DNA of 31,721 nucleotides. Source: Patescibacteria group bacterium (lineage in GTDB: Bacteria > Patescibacteriota > Minisyncoccia > Minisyncoccales > JASEJS01). The notes beneath the pieces are model-generated. The model saw only the letters and a list, made by a program, of their open reading frames with translations. It did not search any database and was not told the origin of the DNA. This document shows positions 1 through 7,653 of the stretch, one piece after another. Location: positions 1-31,721 of the forward strand of contig JASEJS010000001.1 of the NCBI GenBank assembly GCA_030016765.1. Direction: 5' to 3'. Numbering within the stretch: the stretch's first letter is position 1; each line of letters opens with the position of its first letter. The position numbers and the translations under genes were made by a program.

Positions 1-628
1 CTTCTTCTGGTTCTCCAACAATATTTAAAACAAAATCTATTCCTTCTTTATCTAACAAATTTGCAGCTTCAATTAATATATCTAAATTTTTTATTGGCGA
101 AATTCTACCTAAATATAAAATTGAATTTGATATTTTTTGAATATTTTTGTCTCTTTTAAAAATTTCTGTATCAATACCCGCTGGCATAATTTTTGATTTT
201 TTAAATTTAGAAGAAAAAGAAAATGGAGAAGTATAAAAGACTGTATTAGCTAATTTTATGCCTAGCTTTGTAATTAAATTTCCATATTGATGGTTACACC
301 ACAAAAAAACCTTTTTTCTCCAAATCTTCCAAAATATTCCTCCCAAAATTATATAAATAGCATTCATATGAACAAAAACGGAATCATAATCTTTTCTCAG
401 TTTCCAAATATATTTATAAAATCTAAAAAGATACTTAATTCTCGATCTTCCAGTTTCTTTTCCCAAAGACCAAACTCTGACATTAGATGGTAAAGAATAT
501 TTTCCCTGCAAAAGACAAATCACGTTTAAAAAATCAACTTTCTCGGCAAATTTCTCCAACCAGTAATGGAAAAAACCTAAATTATTGCCATTGATATCTA
601 CTTTCTGAGTAATAATTAACAATTTCAT
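1..628 (-). CDS. Glycosyltransferase family 4-like, 3' end cut by window edge
   Basis: Reading the minus strand from an ATG at 628 gives an open frame of 209 codons to the window edge with no stop. The protein begins MKLLIITQKVDINGNNLGFF and contains GT-B features: a middle region with PAGIDTEIFKRD (the inter-domain 'N/PxGID' segment of GT4 enzymes) followed by ILYLGRISPIKNLDILIEA, the start of the C-terminal nucleotide-sugar-binding domain. The ExxxxxxxE donor-binding motif would lie beyond the edge. It follows the methyltransferase at 631 with a 2-nt gap, so it belongs to the same transcript. Its first 30 residues closely match a 36-codon remnant at 2301-2411. Role inferred: adds a sugar to a surface glycan; donor and acceptor unknown. 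Confidence 0.85.
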   Translation of the reverse strand, partial: MKLLIITQKVDINGNNLGFFHYWLEKFAEKVDFLNVICLLQGKYSLPSNVRVWSLGKETGRSRIKYLFRFYKYIWKLRKDYDSVFVHMNAIYIILGGIFWKIWRKKVFLWCNHQYGNLITKLGIKLANTVFYTSPFSFSSKFKKSKIMPAGIDTEIFKRDKNIQKISNSILYLGRISPIKNLDILIEAANLLDKEGIDFVLNIVGEPEE

Positions 629-630
629 AA

Positions 631-1392
631 TTATTTTTTGATTTCAACTATTAATTGGGCGCCAAAAGAAGGCATAAACTTCTCAAGTTTGTCATCAATT
701 TTTTCAATCAATTTTACCATTGAGAAGGGATCCCGAGCCCAAGGAAAAAATACAGTAATCGGTGAAAGGCCATAAATCTTAACAGATTGAGGATTTACTC
801 CAGTGGTTAATTTCCTTATTTTTTTGACGCTATAAAAATTGAGTGGAGTTTTTCGTTTTAAGAAAGATAAAATATAACTAATAAGATTCGGTATCGAATA
901 CCATGTTTCAACGGTAAAAATTATCTGACCTCCTTTCTTTGTCACTCTATACATTTCTTTGAAAACTTTTTTTGGATTATCTTTAGGTCCATTTAGATTT
1001 TCAAAAAGATAAGAACAGGTAACGACATCAAAAGTATTATCCTTAAAAGGTAGATTCTCGGCATCGGCCTTGATTAATATTGCCTGATCTTTAGTATTTT
1101 TTCTTGCCTTCTCTAACATTGGCTCACTAATATCAACTCCTACTGTTTTTCCCAAAGACAAAAAATGGTTAAGATAGCGACCTGTACCACATCCGATATC
1201 TAAAAGAGTAAATTCTCCTACGTTTTTTCGATTTTTTTGTATTAATTCTAAGATTTTTTTTATTTGCCGGTTCATGCGATAACGAACAAGTGGACGATGA
1301 CCAACAAAAAAATCCCATTTTTCCGGCGAGTCTTCTCTGCCATACCTCTTAAGCAACCTCTCTATTCTTTGATTTGTTTGAAAAGCCATCAT
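631..1392 (-). CDS. Class I SAM-dependent methyltransferase
   Basis: The product is a Rossmann-fold methyltransferase of about 253 residues. Motif I is LLDIGCGTGRYL, the acidic residue after strand 2 is in VGVDISEPM, and ADAENLPFKDNTFDVVTCSYLFE gives motifs II-III in the UbiE/Methyltransf_11 pattern. The open frame extends to a TTG at 1404 directly against the preceding stop, but the ATG at 1392 (or 1389) is a likelier start. It sits between a frameshifted deacetylase and a glycosyltransferase, so a methyl transfer to a sugar or lipid-linked glycan is the reasonable guess. The substrate cannot be read from sequence. Confidence 0.85.
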   Translation of the reverse strand: MMAFQTNQRIERLLKRYGREDSPEKWDFFVGHRPLVRYRMNRQIKKILELIQKNRKNVGEFTLLDIGCGTGRYLNHFLSLGKTVGVDISEPMLEKARKNTKDQAILIKADAENLPFKDNTFDVVTCSYLFENLNGPKDNPKKVFKEMYRVTKKGGQIIFTVETWYSIPNLISYILSFLKRKTPLNFYSVKKIRKLTTGVNPQSVKIYGLSPITVFFPWARDPFSMVKLIEKIDDKLEKFMPSFGAQLIVEIKK

Positions 1393-1404
1393 TGAATTTG
1401 GCAA

Positions 1405-2296
1405 TCAATCAATTTTTTTAAATAAAACAAATTTAAGATATTTATAATAAGAAAGGATATTTTTAGAGAGCCAAAATTTCCCCTCCTCCCACTTCATTCC
1501 TAAGGTTCTTACATTCATAAATTCTATCTCTTTAAACTGCCGAAGAAATTTAAAATATTCTCTAAAACGCTGAATTATATCCTCTCTGAAAACCATCAGT
1601 CTTTGGATCAATACATTTCCAAGAATGGGTAGAAAGAAAAATAATAATCGGCTGCTCAATTTTCCTTGACTCTGAAATTAAGACATTTGTCCCTTTCTTC
1701 ATTAATTTCAAAGGAATGGAATTATCTACAAAAATTCCTAATCGTTTATTTATGATGGGAATTATTAAAATCTTGGCCTCGCCAACTTTGGTGATGTCTT
1801 TATAGTTCGGGTGATAAGGAGAGTCGGGAATATCGTACCACCTTTTATTACCAATTGAGGTATTTTTATAAGGAGAAACATCATATTTTATACCATACTT
1901 TTCCAAGATTTTAATCGTATCTTCGTTAGTAAAATATTTCCCCGCCCGAAAAGAAACAATTTTACCATATTTTTCTTCTAAACGTCTAATACCTGAGGCG
2001 ATTTCTCTTTCCCGAGAGTCAAAATCATAACCGCGCTCAAAATGAATATGGAGCCCAATTTCATGATTTGGTTCTTTAATAATGGCTTCTAATATCTGGG
2101 GATATTTTAAAGAAATACTAGCTGAGACATCTGCCTGTTCTTGAATATGAAAGGTCGCCGGAACTTGAAATTTTTTAAAAATACTCAAAAACAGTGGAAT
2201 ACCTTTTTCTACCCCGGGATTTTTATCACCGTACGGTTTACCAAATCTCTCATTGTCAAATTCTACATCTAAATCCATTGTAAACCAAATAGGCAT
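1405..2296 (-). pseudogene. Polysaccharide deacetylase (NodB-like), single-base frameshift near the C-terminus
   Basis: From the ATG at 2296 the protein reads MPIWFTMDLDVEFDNERFG, with deacetylase-like motifs DLDVE (metal/catalytic Asp), HEIGLHIHFERG (metal His) and SFRAGKYF. The frame stops early after HSWKCIDPKTDGF followed by QRGYNSAF. Removing one T from the GGTTTTCAG run (plus strand A4 at 1589-1592) restores GFREDIIQRFREYFKFLRQF and continues to a TGA at 1405, giving about 296 residues. The tail frame is clearly protein-like. It may be a real mutation or an assembly error; the motifs themselves are all upstream of the break, so a truncated product could still fold in part. A TTG at 2341 is an alternative but less likely start. 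The expected role is N-deacetylation of a surface glycan. Confidence 0.75.
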
Positions 2297-2300
2297 AGGT

Positions 2301-2411
2301 TTAATTCTGTTTTTTAATCTTCTTTTTGGCAAATTTTTCAATCCAGTGATGAAAGAATCCCAAAATAGGATCTTTTAAATCAACCTTTTGAGTTAAAATT
2401 AAAAGCTTCAT
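2301..2411 (-). pseudogene. Glycosyltransferase N-terminal remnant (36 codons)
   Basis: An ATG at 2411 overlaps the stop of the preceding glycosyltransferase as ATGA and opens a 36-codon frame beginning MKLLILTQKVDLKDPILGFF and continuing with HHWIEKFAKK before ending at a TAA. It aligns without gaps to the first 30 residues of the glycosyltransferase at 1-628 (same MKLLI-TQKVD, LGFFH-W-EKFA pattern) and then diverges into a short lysine-rich tail. The deacetylase ATG lies 4 nt after its stop. It is best explained as the 5' stub of a glycosyltransferase left behind when the deacetylase-methyltransferase segment replaced the rest; it may still serve as a short coupling ORF. Confidence 0.7.
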
Positions 2412-3502
2412 GCATTTATCATCGAAATATAATTTTTGATATATTTTTCATTTGAAAAATTTTTCTTAACAAATTCCCTCCCTTTTTTCCCCATTTCAAT
2501 GGCTAACTCTTTATTTTCTAAAAGAATCTTTATTTTCTCTGCTAACTGCTCGACATTTTTTGGTTCAAATAAAAATCCATTTTGGCTATCTTTAATTAAA
2601 TCAGGAGTTCCGCCAATGTTACTCCCAATCACTGGTTTCCCTAAAGCCATAGCTTCCATTAAAACCCTTGGCAATCCTTCGGATAAAGAAGGCAAAACAA
2701 GGCAATAGCAATTTTTCATGATTTCTTTAGTTTCTTTTAAAGATAGTCTTCCTTTAAATTCTACCTTGTTTTGAAGTTTGAGGTTTGAAGTTAGAAGTTC
2801 GAGGTTTTTTCTTTCGGAACCATCGCCCACAATAACCAATTTAAAATCCGGGAATTCTTTTTCAATCTTTGAGAAGGCATCGATTAAATATTCTACTCCT
2901 TTAACCTTTTCTAATGCCCCAACAAATAGAATGAAATTATCAAATTTAGTTTCTTTTTCTTCTAAAAATAAATCAATGTCAGTAAAGGTTGGAAAAATAA
3001 AATAGGGTTTAGGACCTGAAATTTTAAAAGCCTTCCTTTTTGTGAAATTTGAAATGGCTCGGATTTTATCCGCTGATTTTAAACTAAATTTCGCCATAAC
3101 GGGAACGATTTTTCTTTCCAAAAATTCCAGTCTCCTTTTTCTTGCCAAAAATGGCCCCTCTTCCCAATCTCCATGAATTTCAACGATTAATTCTTTTTTC
3201 AAAATTTTTTTTAAAATCGAGCCCAAAAAGCCTTCTATCAAAGGGGACTGGCAGATAATTGTATCTATTTTCTTTATAAAACATAGATAAAAAACTAAAG
3301 GAAAAGATAGAGGCCAGAAAAATTTTGGAGATAAAAGATAAAATTCTGTTTCCCAGATTTTTTTGTGAAATGGCTTTCCTTTAGCTAAAACATAAGGTAT
3401 TATTTCTTGACTCAGTCTGCCAAATTTTTTTCTTAAGTGGAATTGAAATTTTGAATCTACTAAATTGTAATTTGTTACTCCAATAAATAAAACCCTTTTC
3501 AT
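2408..3502 (-). CDS. Glycosyltransferase family 4 (GT-B fold)
   Basis: The product is 364 residues, the normal size for a GT4 enzyme. The C-terminal domain is clear: FILFVGALEKVKGVEYLIDA, then LVIVGDGSERKNLE, then PSLSEGLPRVLMEAMALGKP, which is the E-x7-E donor-binding motif followed by the G-[GT]-P-[DE] segment NIGGTPDLI. The N-terminal domain has EIHGDWEEG. The ATG at 3502 overlaps the stop of the fused glycosyltransferase upstream (ATGA), implying translational coupling. A 35-bp heptamer array at 2773-2807 encodes residues ELLTSNLKLQ. It probably extends a surface polysaccharide at the cytoplasmic face; donor sugar unknown. Confidence 0.9.
   Translation of the reverse strand: MKRVLFIGVTNYNLVDSKFQFHLRKKFGRLSQEIIPYVLAKGKPFHKKIWETEFYLLSPKFFWPLSFPLVFYLCFIKKIDTIICQSPLIEGFLGSILKKILKKELIVEIHGDWEEGPFLARKRRLEFLERKIVPVMAKFSLKSADKIRAISNFTKRKAFKISGPKPYFIFPTFTDIDLFLEEKETKFDNFILFVGALEKVKGVEYLIDAFSKIEKEFPDFKLVIVGDGSERKNLELLTSNLKLQNKVEFKGRLSLKETKEIMKNCYCLVLPSLSEGLPRVLMEAMALGKPVIGSNIGGTPDLIKDSQNGFLFEPKNVEQLAEKIKILLENKELAIEMGKKGREFVKKNFSNEKYIKNYISMINA
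2773..2807 (-). repeat. 7-bp tandem array (5 units) in a glycosyltransferase gene
   Basis: Five consecutive heptamers on the plus strand: GAAGTTT, GAGGTTT, GAAGTTA, GAAGTTC, GAGGTTT. They fall inside the coding region just after the IVGDGSERKN motif. Gain or loss of one unit would shift the frame. Confidence 0.8.
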
Positions 3503-5763
3503 TTTTTTAAAATTTCTAATGTCTTTTTGACCAAATTTTCCCAGCTAAAATCTATTAGCTTTTGTTTTGAATTCTCAATGAATTTATTTTGCAGTGCTTT
3601 ATCTTTCCAAAGTTTTAAAATAGCCTCTTTTAACTGTTCTTTATTATTATATCCAATCAAAATTCCATTTTTGCCATTCTCAATTAACTCTAGATTTCCG
3701 CCGATATCAGTGGTGATAATTGGCAACTCAGCCTGCATTGCCTCTAAAATAACGTGACTGAGACCTTCGTAACCCGAATTTAAAACAAATAAATCTGCTG
3801 CTTTAAGATACAGAGGTATTTCTGAATGATTAACATTACCTACTAATTTGATTTTTTCATTTAGTTTGAGATTTGAGATTTGAGATTTGAGATTTATTTT
3901 CTCCGGTCCCTCTCCAACAATAACTAAACGGAAATTCGGATTTTCTTTCAGCAAATCAGGCATTATTTCAATTAAAGTTTTAAATCCTTTCCAAGGCATA
4001 AGCCTACCGATGGATAAAATAATATCTCCTTCAATTCCAATTTTTTGCTTAGCTTCTCTTTTTGAAAAATTCGAAAAAAAATCCTCAACTGCGTTATAAA
4101 TTACGGTTACTTTATCTTCCGGTATCTGCCAACCATTAGTTATTATTTTTTTTAAATAATAGCTTGGAACAATTATTTTATTTGCATTTTTTGCTACAAA
4201 CTTTTGAATCTTCCGCAGGCTTTCTACTTTTAAGTCGTATTTTTTATCTTGAAATTCCTCTAAATTTTCTTTTACATTCCACTTTGCTCTTCCTTGCTCC
4301 CAGGCATAATCCCCTACTATTTTTAAAATAAATTTTTTTCTTAAAATTTTAGAAACCAACATCGCTGGAAAGCCCGCACTTATCGGATTTTGAGCATAAA
4401 TCACATCCACATCTCTAGCCTTTTTTAATAAATTTAAAAAATACAAAAAATGCCTTAAGCCTTTTGGATGTCCCCGAGAAATCCTCAAAATTTTTATTTT
4501 TGGATTTTGGATGTTGGATGTTGGATGTTTAAAATTAGAATAAGTAATTACTTCGACATCAAAACCCTGCTGAAACAACTCAATTGATAATCTTTCAGTA
4601 TATATTGCTGGTCCTCCGATATCCGGTGGAAAAATTCCTGCAGCTAAAATTATTTTCAATAGTTTTTGATAAATAGCATTAATTCTCTGAGCAATTTTGC
4701 TCCAATTGTATTTTTCTAAATTGGCTTTAGCATTTTGAACTAGGCTTTGACCAAATTCAGGATCAGAAAAAATTTTTATGATAGCTTGGGCAATTACCTG
4801 AGAATTTTTTGGCTCAACTAAAATTCCGGTTTCTTCATCTCTAATAATATCAGGAATTCCGCCCACTTTTGTAGCGACAGCCGGGACTCCAGCTGCTTGG
4901 GCTTCTAAAATAGCTATTCCAAATCCTTCTTTTAATGAAGGCAAAACAAAACAATCAGCAACTGATAAGTATTCTGGAATTTTTTCATTTGGAATTTGGC
5001 CAAGAAATTTTACTTTATTTTTAAGATTGAGTTTTTCAACTAAATTTTCTAAATTTTTTCTTTCCGAACCCTCTCCGATAATTAACAATTTACAATTTAC
5101 AATTTGTGATTTTACAATATTGAAAGCTTTAATCAAATACTCTATTCCTTTAACTTTTTCCAGCCGGGCTATAGTCATTATCACAAATTCATCTTTTAGA
5201 CCTAATTCTTCTCTGCTTTTCTGAGGGTTAATATTTTTAAATCTTTCTAAATTAATCCCATTGGGAATTATCTCTATATTTTTTACTCCAATTTTTTCAA
5301 AATAATTTTTAATAGCAGAGCTAGCTACTATACAAAAAGAGGCTCTTTTATAAACTATTTTTTTCAAAATATTTTTGTTTTCTTCTAATCCCTGGATTGT
5401 TATAAGATAAGGGACGCTAGTTAATTTACAAAGAAAATAACCCAAGAGAGAACTCAAAAATCCTTGACAGTGAATTAGATTAATTTTTTCTCGTTTTATT
5501 AGATTAAGGGTTTTAAAGAAAATAAAAGGCAAAGTAGTAAAAATATAAATTGGCGAGGAATAAGAAAGATTTTTTAAAGTAAATAGCGAAGTTCTGAAAA
5601 TTTTAACTCCGTTTCTAATTTCTATTGATCTTTCACCTTTTACTTTTCCAGTTGCTACAAAAATTTCAAATTTTTCTGAAAGTCTCTCAGCAATATTTTG
5701 GGTCCAGAGCTCTAATCCCCCAATCACTGGAGGATAATGTAAGACAGGCATTAATACTTTCAT
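3499..5763 (-). CDS. Tandem glycosyltransferase: two GT4 enzymes fused in one frame
   Basis: The 754 residues contain two complete GT-B enzymes. Unit A (1-368) starts MKVLMPVLHYPPVIGGLELW, with the GG loop, IARLEKVKGIEYLIKAF, IGEGSERKNLE and the E-x7-E motif in KEGFGIAILEAQAAG. Unit B (369-754) begins at a TTG codon (4659) with KIILAAGIFPPDIGGPAIY, a typical GT4 start, followed by SIGRLMPWKGFKTLIEI, IVGEGPEKINL and E-x7-E in GYEGLSHVILEAMQAE. No stop separates them; the junction reads QKLLKIILAAG. Normally these would be two genes. Three heptamer arrays lie in the coding sequence. The downstream glycosyltransferase overlaps by ATGA and the DegT gene ends 26 nt upstream. Two successive sugar additions by one polypeptide are likely; specificities unknown. 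Confidence 0.9.
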   Translation of the reverse strand: MKVLMPVLHYPPVIGGLELWTQNIAERLSEKFEIFVATGKVKGERSIEIRNGVKIFRTSLFTLKNLSYSSPIYIFTTLPFIFFKTLNLIKREKINLIHCQGFLSSLLGYFLCKLTSVPYLITIQGLEENKNILKKIVYKRASFCIVASSAIKNYFEKIGVKNIEIIPNGINLERFKNINPQKSREELGLKDEFVIMTIARLEKVKGIEYLIKAFNIVKSQIVNCKLLIIGEGSERKNLENLVEKLNLKNKVKFLGQIPNEKIPEYLSVADCFVLPSLKEGFGIAILEAQAAGVPAVATKVGGIPDIIRDEETGILVEPKNSQVIAQAIIKIFSDPEFGQSLVQNAKANLEKYNWSKIAQRINAIYQKLLKIILAAGIFPPDIGGPAIYTERLSIELFQQGFDVEVITYSNFKHPTSNIQNPKIKILRISRGHPKGLRHFLYFLNLLKKARDVDVIYAQNPISAGFPAMLVSKILRKKFILKIVGDYAWEQGRAKWNVKENLEEFQDKKYDLKVESLRKIQKFVAKNANKIIVPSYYLKKIITNGWQIPEDKVTVIYNAVEDFFSNFSKREAKQKIGIEGDIILSIGRLMPWKGFKTLIEIMPDLLKENPNFRLVIVGEGPEKINLKSQISNLKLNEKIKLVGNVNHSEIPLYLKAADLFVLNSGYEGLSHVILEAMQAELPIITTDIGGNLELIENGKNGILIGYNNKEQLKEAILKLWKDKALQNKFIENSKQKLIDFSWENLVKKTLEILKK
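3868..3895 (-). repeat. 7-bp tandem array (4 units, GAGATTT) in the fused glycosyltransferase
   Basis: Four perfect GAGATTT heptamers lie in tandem on the plus strand, preceded by a partial unit. They encode the segment NLKSQISNLKLNEK in unit B, just after IVGEGPEKI, the position equivalent to the array at 2773-2807. Confidence 0.85.
4500..4527 (-). repeat. 7-bp tandem array (4 units, TTGGATG type) in the fused glycosyltransferase
   Basis: TTGGATT followed by three TTGGATG units on the plus strand. It encodes FKHPTSNIQNPKIK in the N-terminal domain of unit B, a polar insertion that should sit on the protein surface. Confidence 0.85.
5082..5109 (-). repeat. 7-bp imperfect tandem array (TTTACAA type) in the fused glycosyltransferase
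   Basis: Units TTAACAA, TTTACAA, TTTACAA, TTTGTGA on the plus strand, continuing into a degenerate unit. It encodes KSQIVNCKLLI just before the IIGEGSERKNLE motif of unit A. Confidence 0.7.
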
Positions 5764-5789
5764 ATTTTTAAATTGGATAATGAAATTTT

Positions 5790-6923
5790 TTATAAATTAG
5801 CTATTACTTTTTTTATAGAAAATATCATTTTTTTAATTTCTTTTTCAGTATAGTAATTTTGCAAAGGAAAATTAATGATTCTCTTTGCTGCTTCAACAGT
5901 ATTTGGAAATTCATTTAAATTAATTTGATATTCTCTCTGAGCTCTAGGATTTAAGATAATGGGTGTCTGCCAAATTCTAGTGCAAAAAATTTTATATTTT
6001 CGAAGGGTTTTAACAAAACAATCACGTTTACTCTTCAGATTCCCAGGTATAAGAGCCGAAAGGTAACAAAACACATTGTTTTTAGATTCTTGAACCTGAA
6101 AACCTAATTTTTTAAGTTCTTCTTGAAAATATAAAGCTAGTTCAATTCTTTTTTTCAAAGACTTTTCAAAATTTTCCAAAAATCTTTGGAATAAGTTTAG
6201 GGAAACTCGATTAAGAGCACTTGGCCATTCTCTTTTTTCTTTTCTAGGTATTTTAGGGGCTATTCTATTACCAAAAATTTTAAACAAAAGGGCAAAAATT
6301 GAAAAACAATTTAAGAAAGAAAGACAATCTCGAAAGTCAAAAAAAGTTTCAGCTAAATTTATCTGCCAATCTCTAGGACAGACCAAAAGTCCCCCTCTTA
6401 AGGTTGGCAAAAATTTATAAAGGCTGAAAAAGGCAGCCTCTCCAAGATTGCCAGCAAAAATTCCATTTTTTTGAAGACCAAAACTATGAGCACAATCTTC
6501 AATTATCAACAATCGATTATTCGTAATCTCTTTGATTCTTTGAATATCGCTCAAAAGGCCGTAAGTATGACAAATCAAGATAGCCTTGCTTTTAGAAGTA
6601 ATTTTCTTCTCAATCTCTTCGGTGTCAATATTAAAAGTTTCCAAATCAATATCTAAAAAAACAGGTCGAATATTGTATCTTTTAAAAATAGGATAAAAGA
6701 TATCGCAAATATAGGCAGGAAGAAGAACTTCAGAATTTTTTAAATTTAATTTTTCAATGATGATTTTGAAGGCCGATCTTCCCATATCAGTAAAAATAAA
6801 TTGCTTTCTTGGAAAATAGAAAGAAAGTTTCTGGATTAATTTTTCTAAATCGGGAGACCGAGCCAAAGATAAAATTGCCTTATCTAAATTGTTCAATTTT
6901 ATTTGGGGATGAACAAAATACAT
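5790..6923 (-). CDS. DegT/DnrJ/EryC1/StrS-type PLP-dependent enzyme
   Basis: The product is 377 residues, the family size. FTDMGRSAFKIIIEKL near residue 45 corresponds to the PLP phosphate-binding N-terminal segment, VLLPAYICDIFYPIF to the 'P.y...' strand, IIEDCAHSFG (Asp143) to the pyridine-nitrogen Asp, and FFSLYKFLPTLRGGLLV contains Lys170 where the family has the Schiff-base Lys (usual context SxxxxKxxxxGEGG). RGG in place of GEGG is a variation. It sits between a methyltransferase and glycosyltransferases. Known family members transaminate keto-sugars to make amino-sugars, so it may supply an amino-sugar for the glycan or for acylation by the FemAB-like neighbour; this is inference. Confidence 0.85.
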   Translation of the reverse strand: MYFVHPQIKLNNLDKAILSLARSPDLEKLIQKLSFYFPRKQFIFTDMGRSAFKIIIEKLNLKNSEVLLPAYICDIFYPIFKRYNIRPVFLDIDLETFNIDTEEIEKKITSKSKAILICHTYGLLSDIQRIKEITNNRLLIIEDCAHSFGLQKNGIFAGNLGEAAFFSLYKFLPTLRGGLLVCPRDWQINLAETFFDFRDCLSFLNCFSIFALLFKIFGNRIAPKIPRKEKREWPSALNRVSLNLFQRFLENFEKSLKKRIELALYFQEELKKLGFQVQESKNNVFCYLSALIPGNLKSKRDCFVKTLRKYKIFCTRIWQTPIILNPRAQREYQINLNEFPNTVEAAKRIINFPLQNYYTEKEIKKMIFSIKKVIANL

Positions 6924-6924
6924 T

Positions 6925-7653
6925 TTAAGATTTAATTTTTTGAAATTTAACCAGCCTTACTCTTCCTAAAAAATTTTTAAATATTTTTCCTATTGTATTC
7001 TCAAAAGTCAAAAAAACTTTTGGACTTAACTTTAAGTCTATCGGAGGATAAGTATTGAAAAGGCGCTGATCTACAAAAATAAGACCTTCTTTTTCAAATT
7101 TTCGACGGATTCCGGCAAGAAAAATATAATAAGGAATCTTTTGACCTTTTATAACTCTTTTTAAAGTCGGTAAAAACTTATAAAAAGATAAGCAATTGAT
7201 AAAATCACAAATTAAAATTCCTCCTGGTTTTAGAACTCGAGCAATCTCCTTTTGGACCCCGGGATAGGTAGCCGCTGAAACATATCCAAAGCTTATTCCA
7301 ATATCAAAAAAGTCATTAGGATATTTAAGACTATAAACATCACCCTCTTCAATTTTAATTCGCTGAGTAAGGCCTGCCTTTTTAACATTCTCTCTCGCAG
7401 TCTTTACTGCAATTTCTGAAATATCACAACCAATAATATTAAAATCAGTGTTTTGAGCTAAGAGAATATCAATTTCTCCAAAACCACATCCTATATCCAA
7501 AACCCGCCCTCTTCTTTTGTCTTCTAAAAGCTCAAGGGTATTTTTTGTGGTTAAAATAAAGGTTGCTTCCCGAGAGGAATTTGCACTTGAAATAATTTCG
7601 CGGTTTTTCTTCTCCCATTTTTGTTTTCTTTTTTGGTAAGTGCTAGGCTTCAT
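6925..7653 (-). CDS. Class I SAM-dependent methyltransferase
   Basis: The product is 242 residues. Motif I is RVLDIGCGFGEIDILL (about residues 70-85), the strand-2 acid is in IGCDISEIAV, and GDVYSLKYPNDFFDIGISFG and ARVLKPGGILICDF give the later motifs. The C-terminal segment is basic and hydrophobic, which could support membrane association. The ATG overlaps the FemAB stop by one base (TAATG) and its own TAA is one base from the DegT start, so the three genes are translationally linked. Substrate unknown; sugar O- or N-methylation is a fair guess from context. Confidence 0.85.
   Translation of the reverse strand: MKPSTYQKRKQKWEKKNREIISSANSSREATFILTTKNTLELLEDKRRGRVLDIGCGFGEIDILLAQNTDFNIIGCDISEIAVKTARENVKKAGLTQRIKIEEGDVYSLKYPNDFFDIGISFGYVSAATYPGVQKEIARVLKPGGILICDFINCLSFYKFLPTLKRVIKGQKIPYYIFLAGIRRKFEKEGLIFVDQRLFNTYPPIDLKLSPKVFLTFENTIGKIFKNFLGRVRLVKFQKIKS

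Noticed and set aside
287..493. Plus-strand 68-codon ORF
   Set aside because: It lies antisense to the partial glycosyltransferase at 1-628, whose minus-strand frame has clear GT4 motifs; the plus frame is low-complexity.
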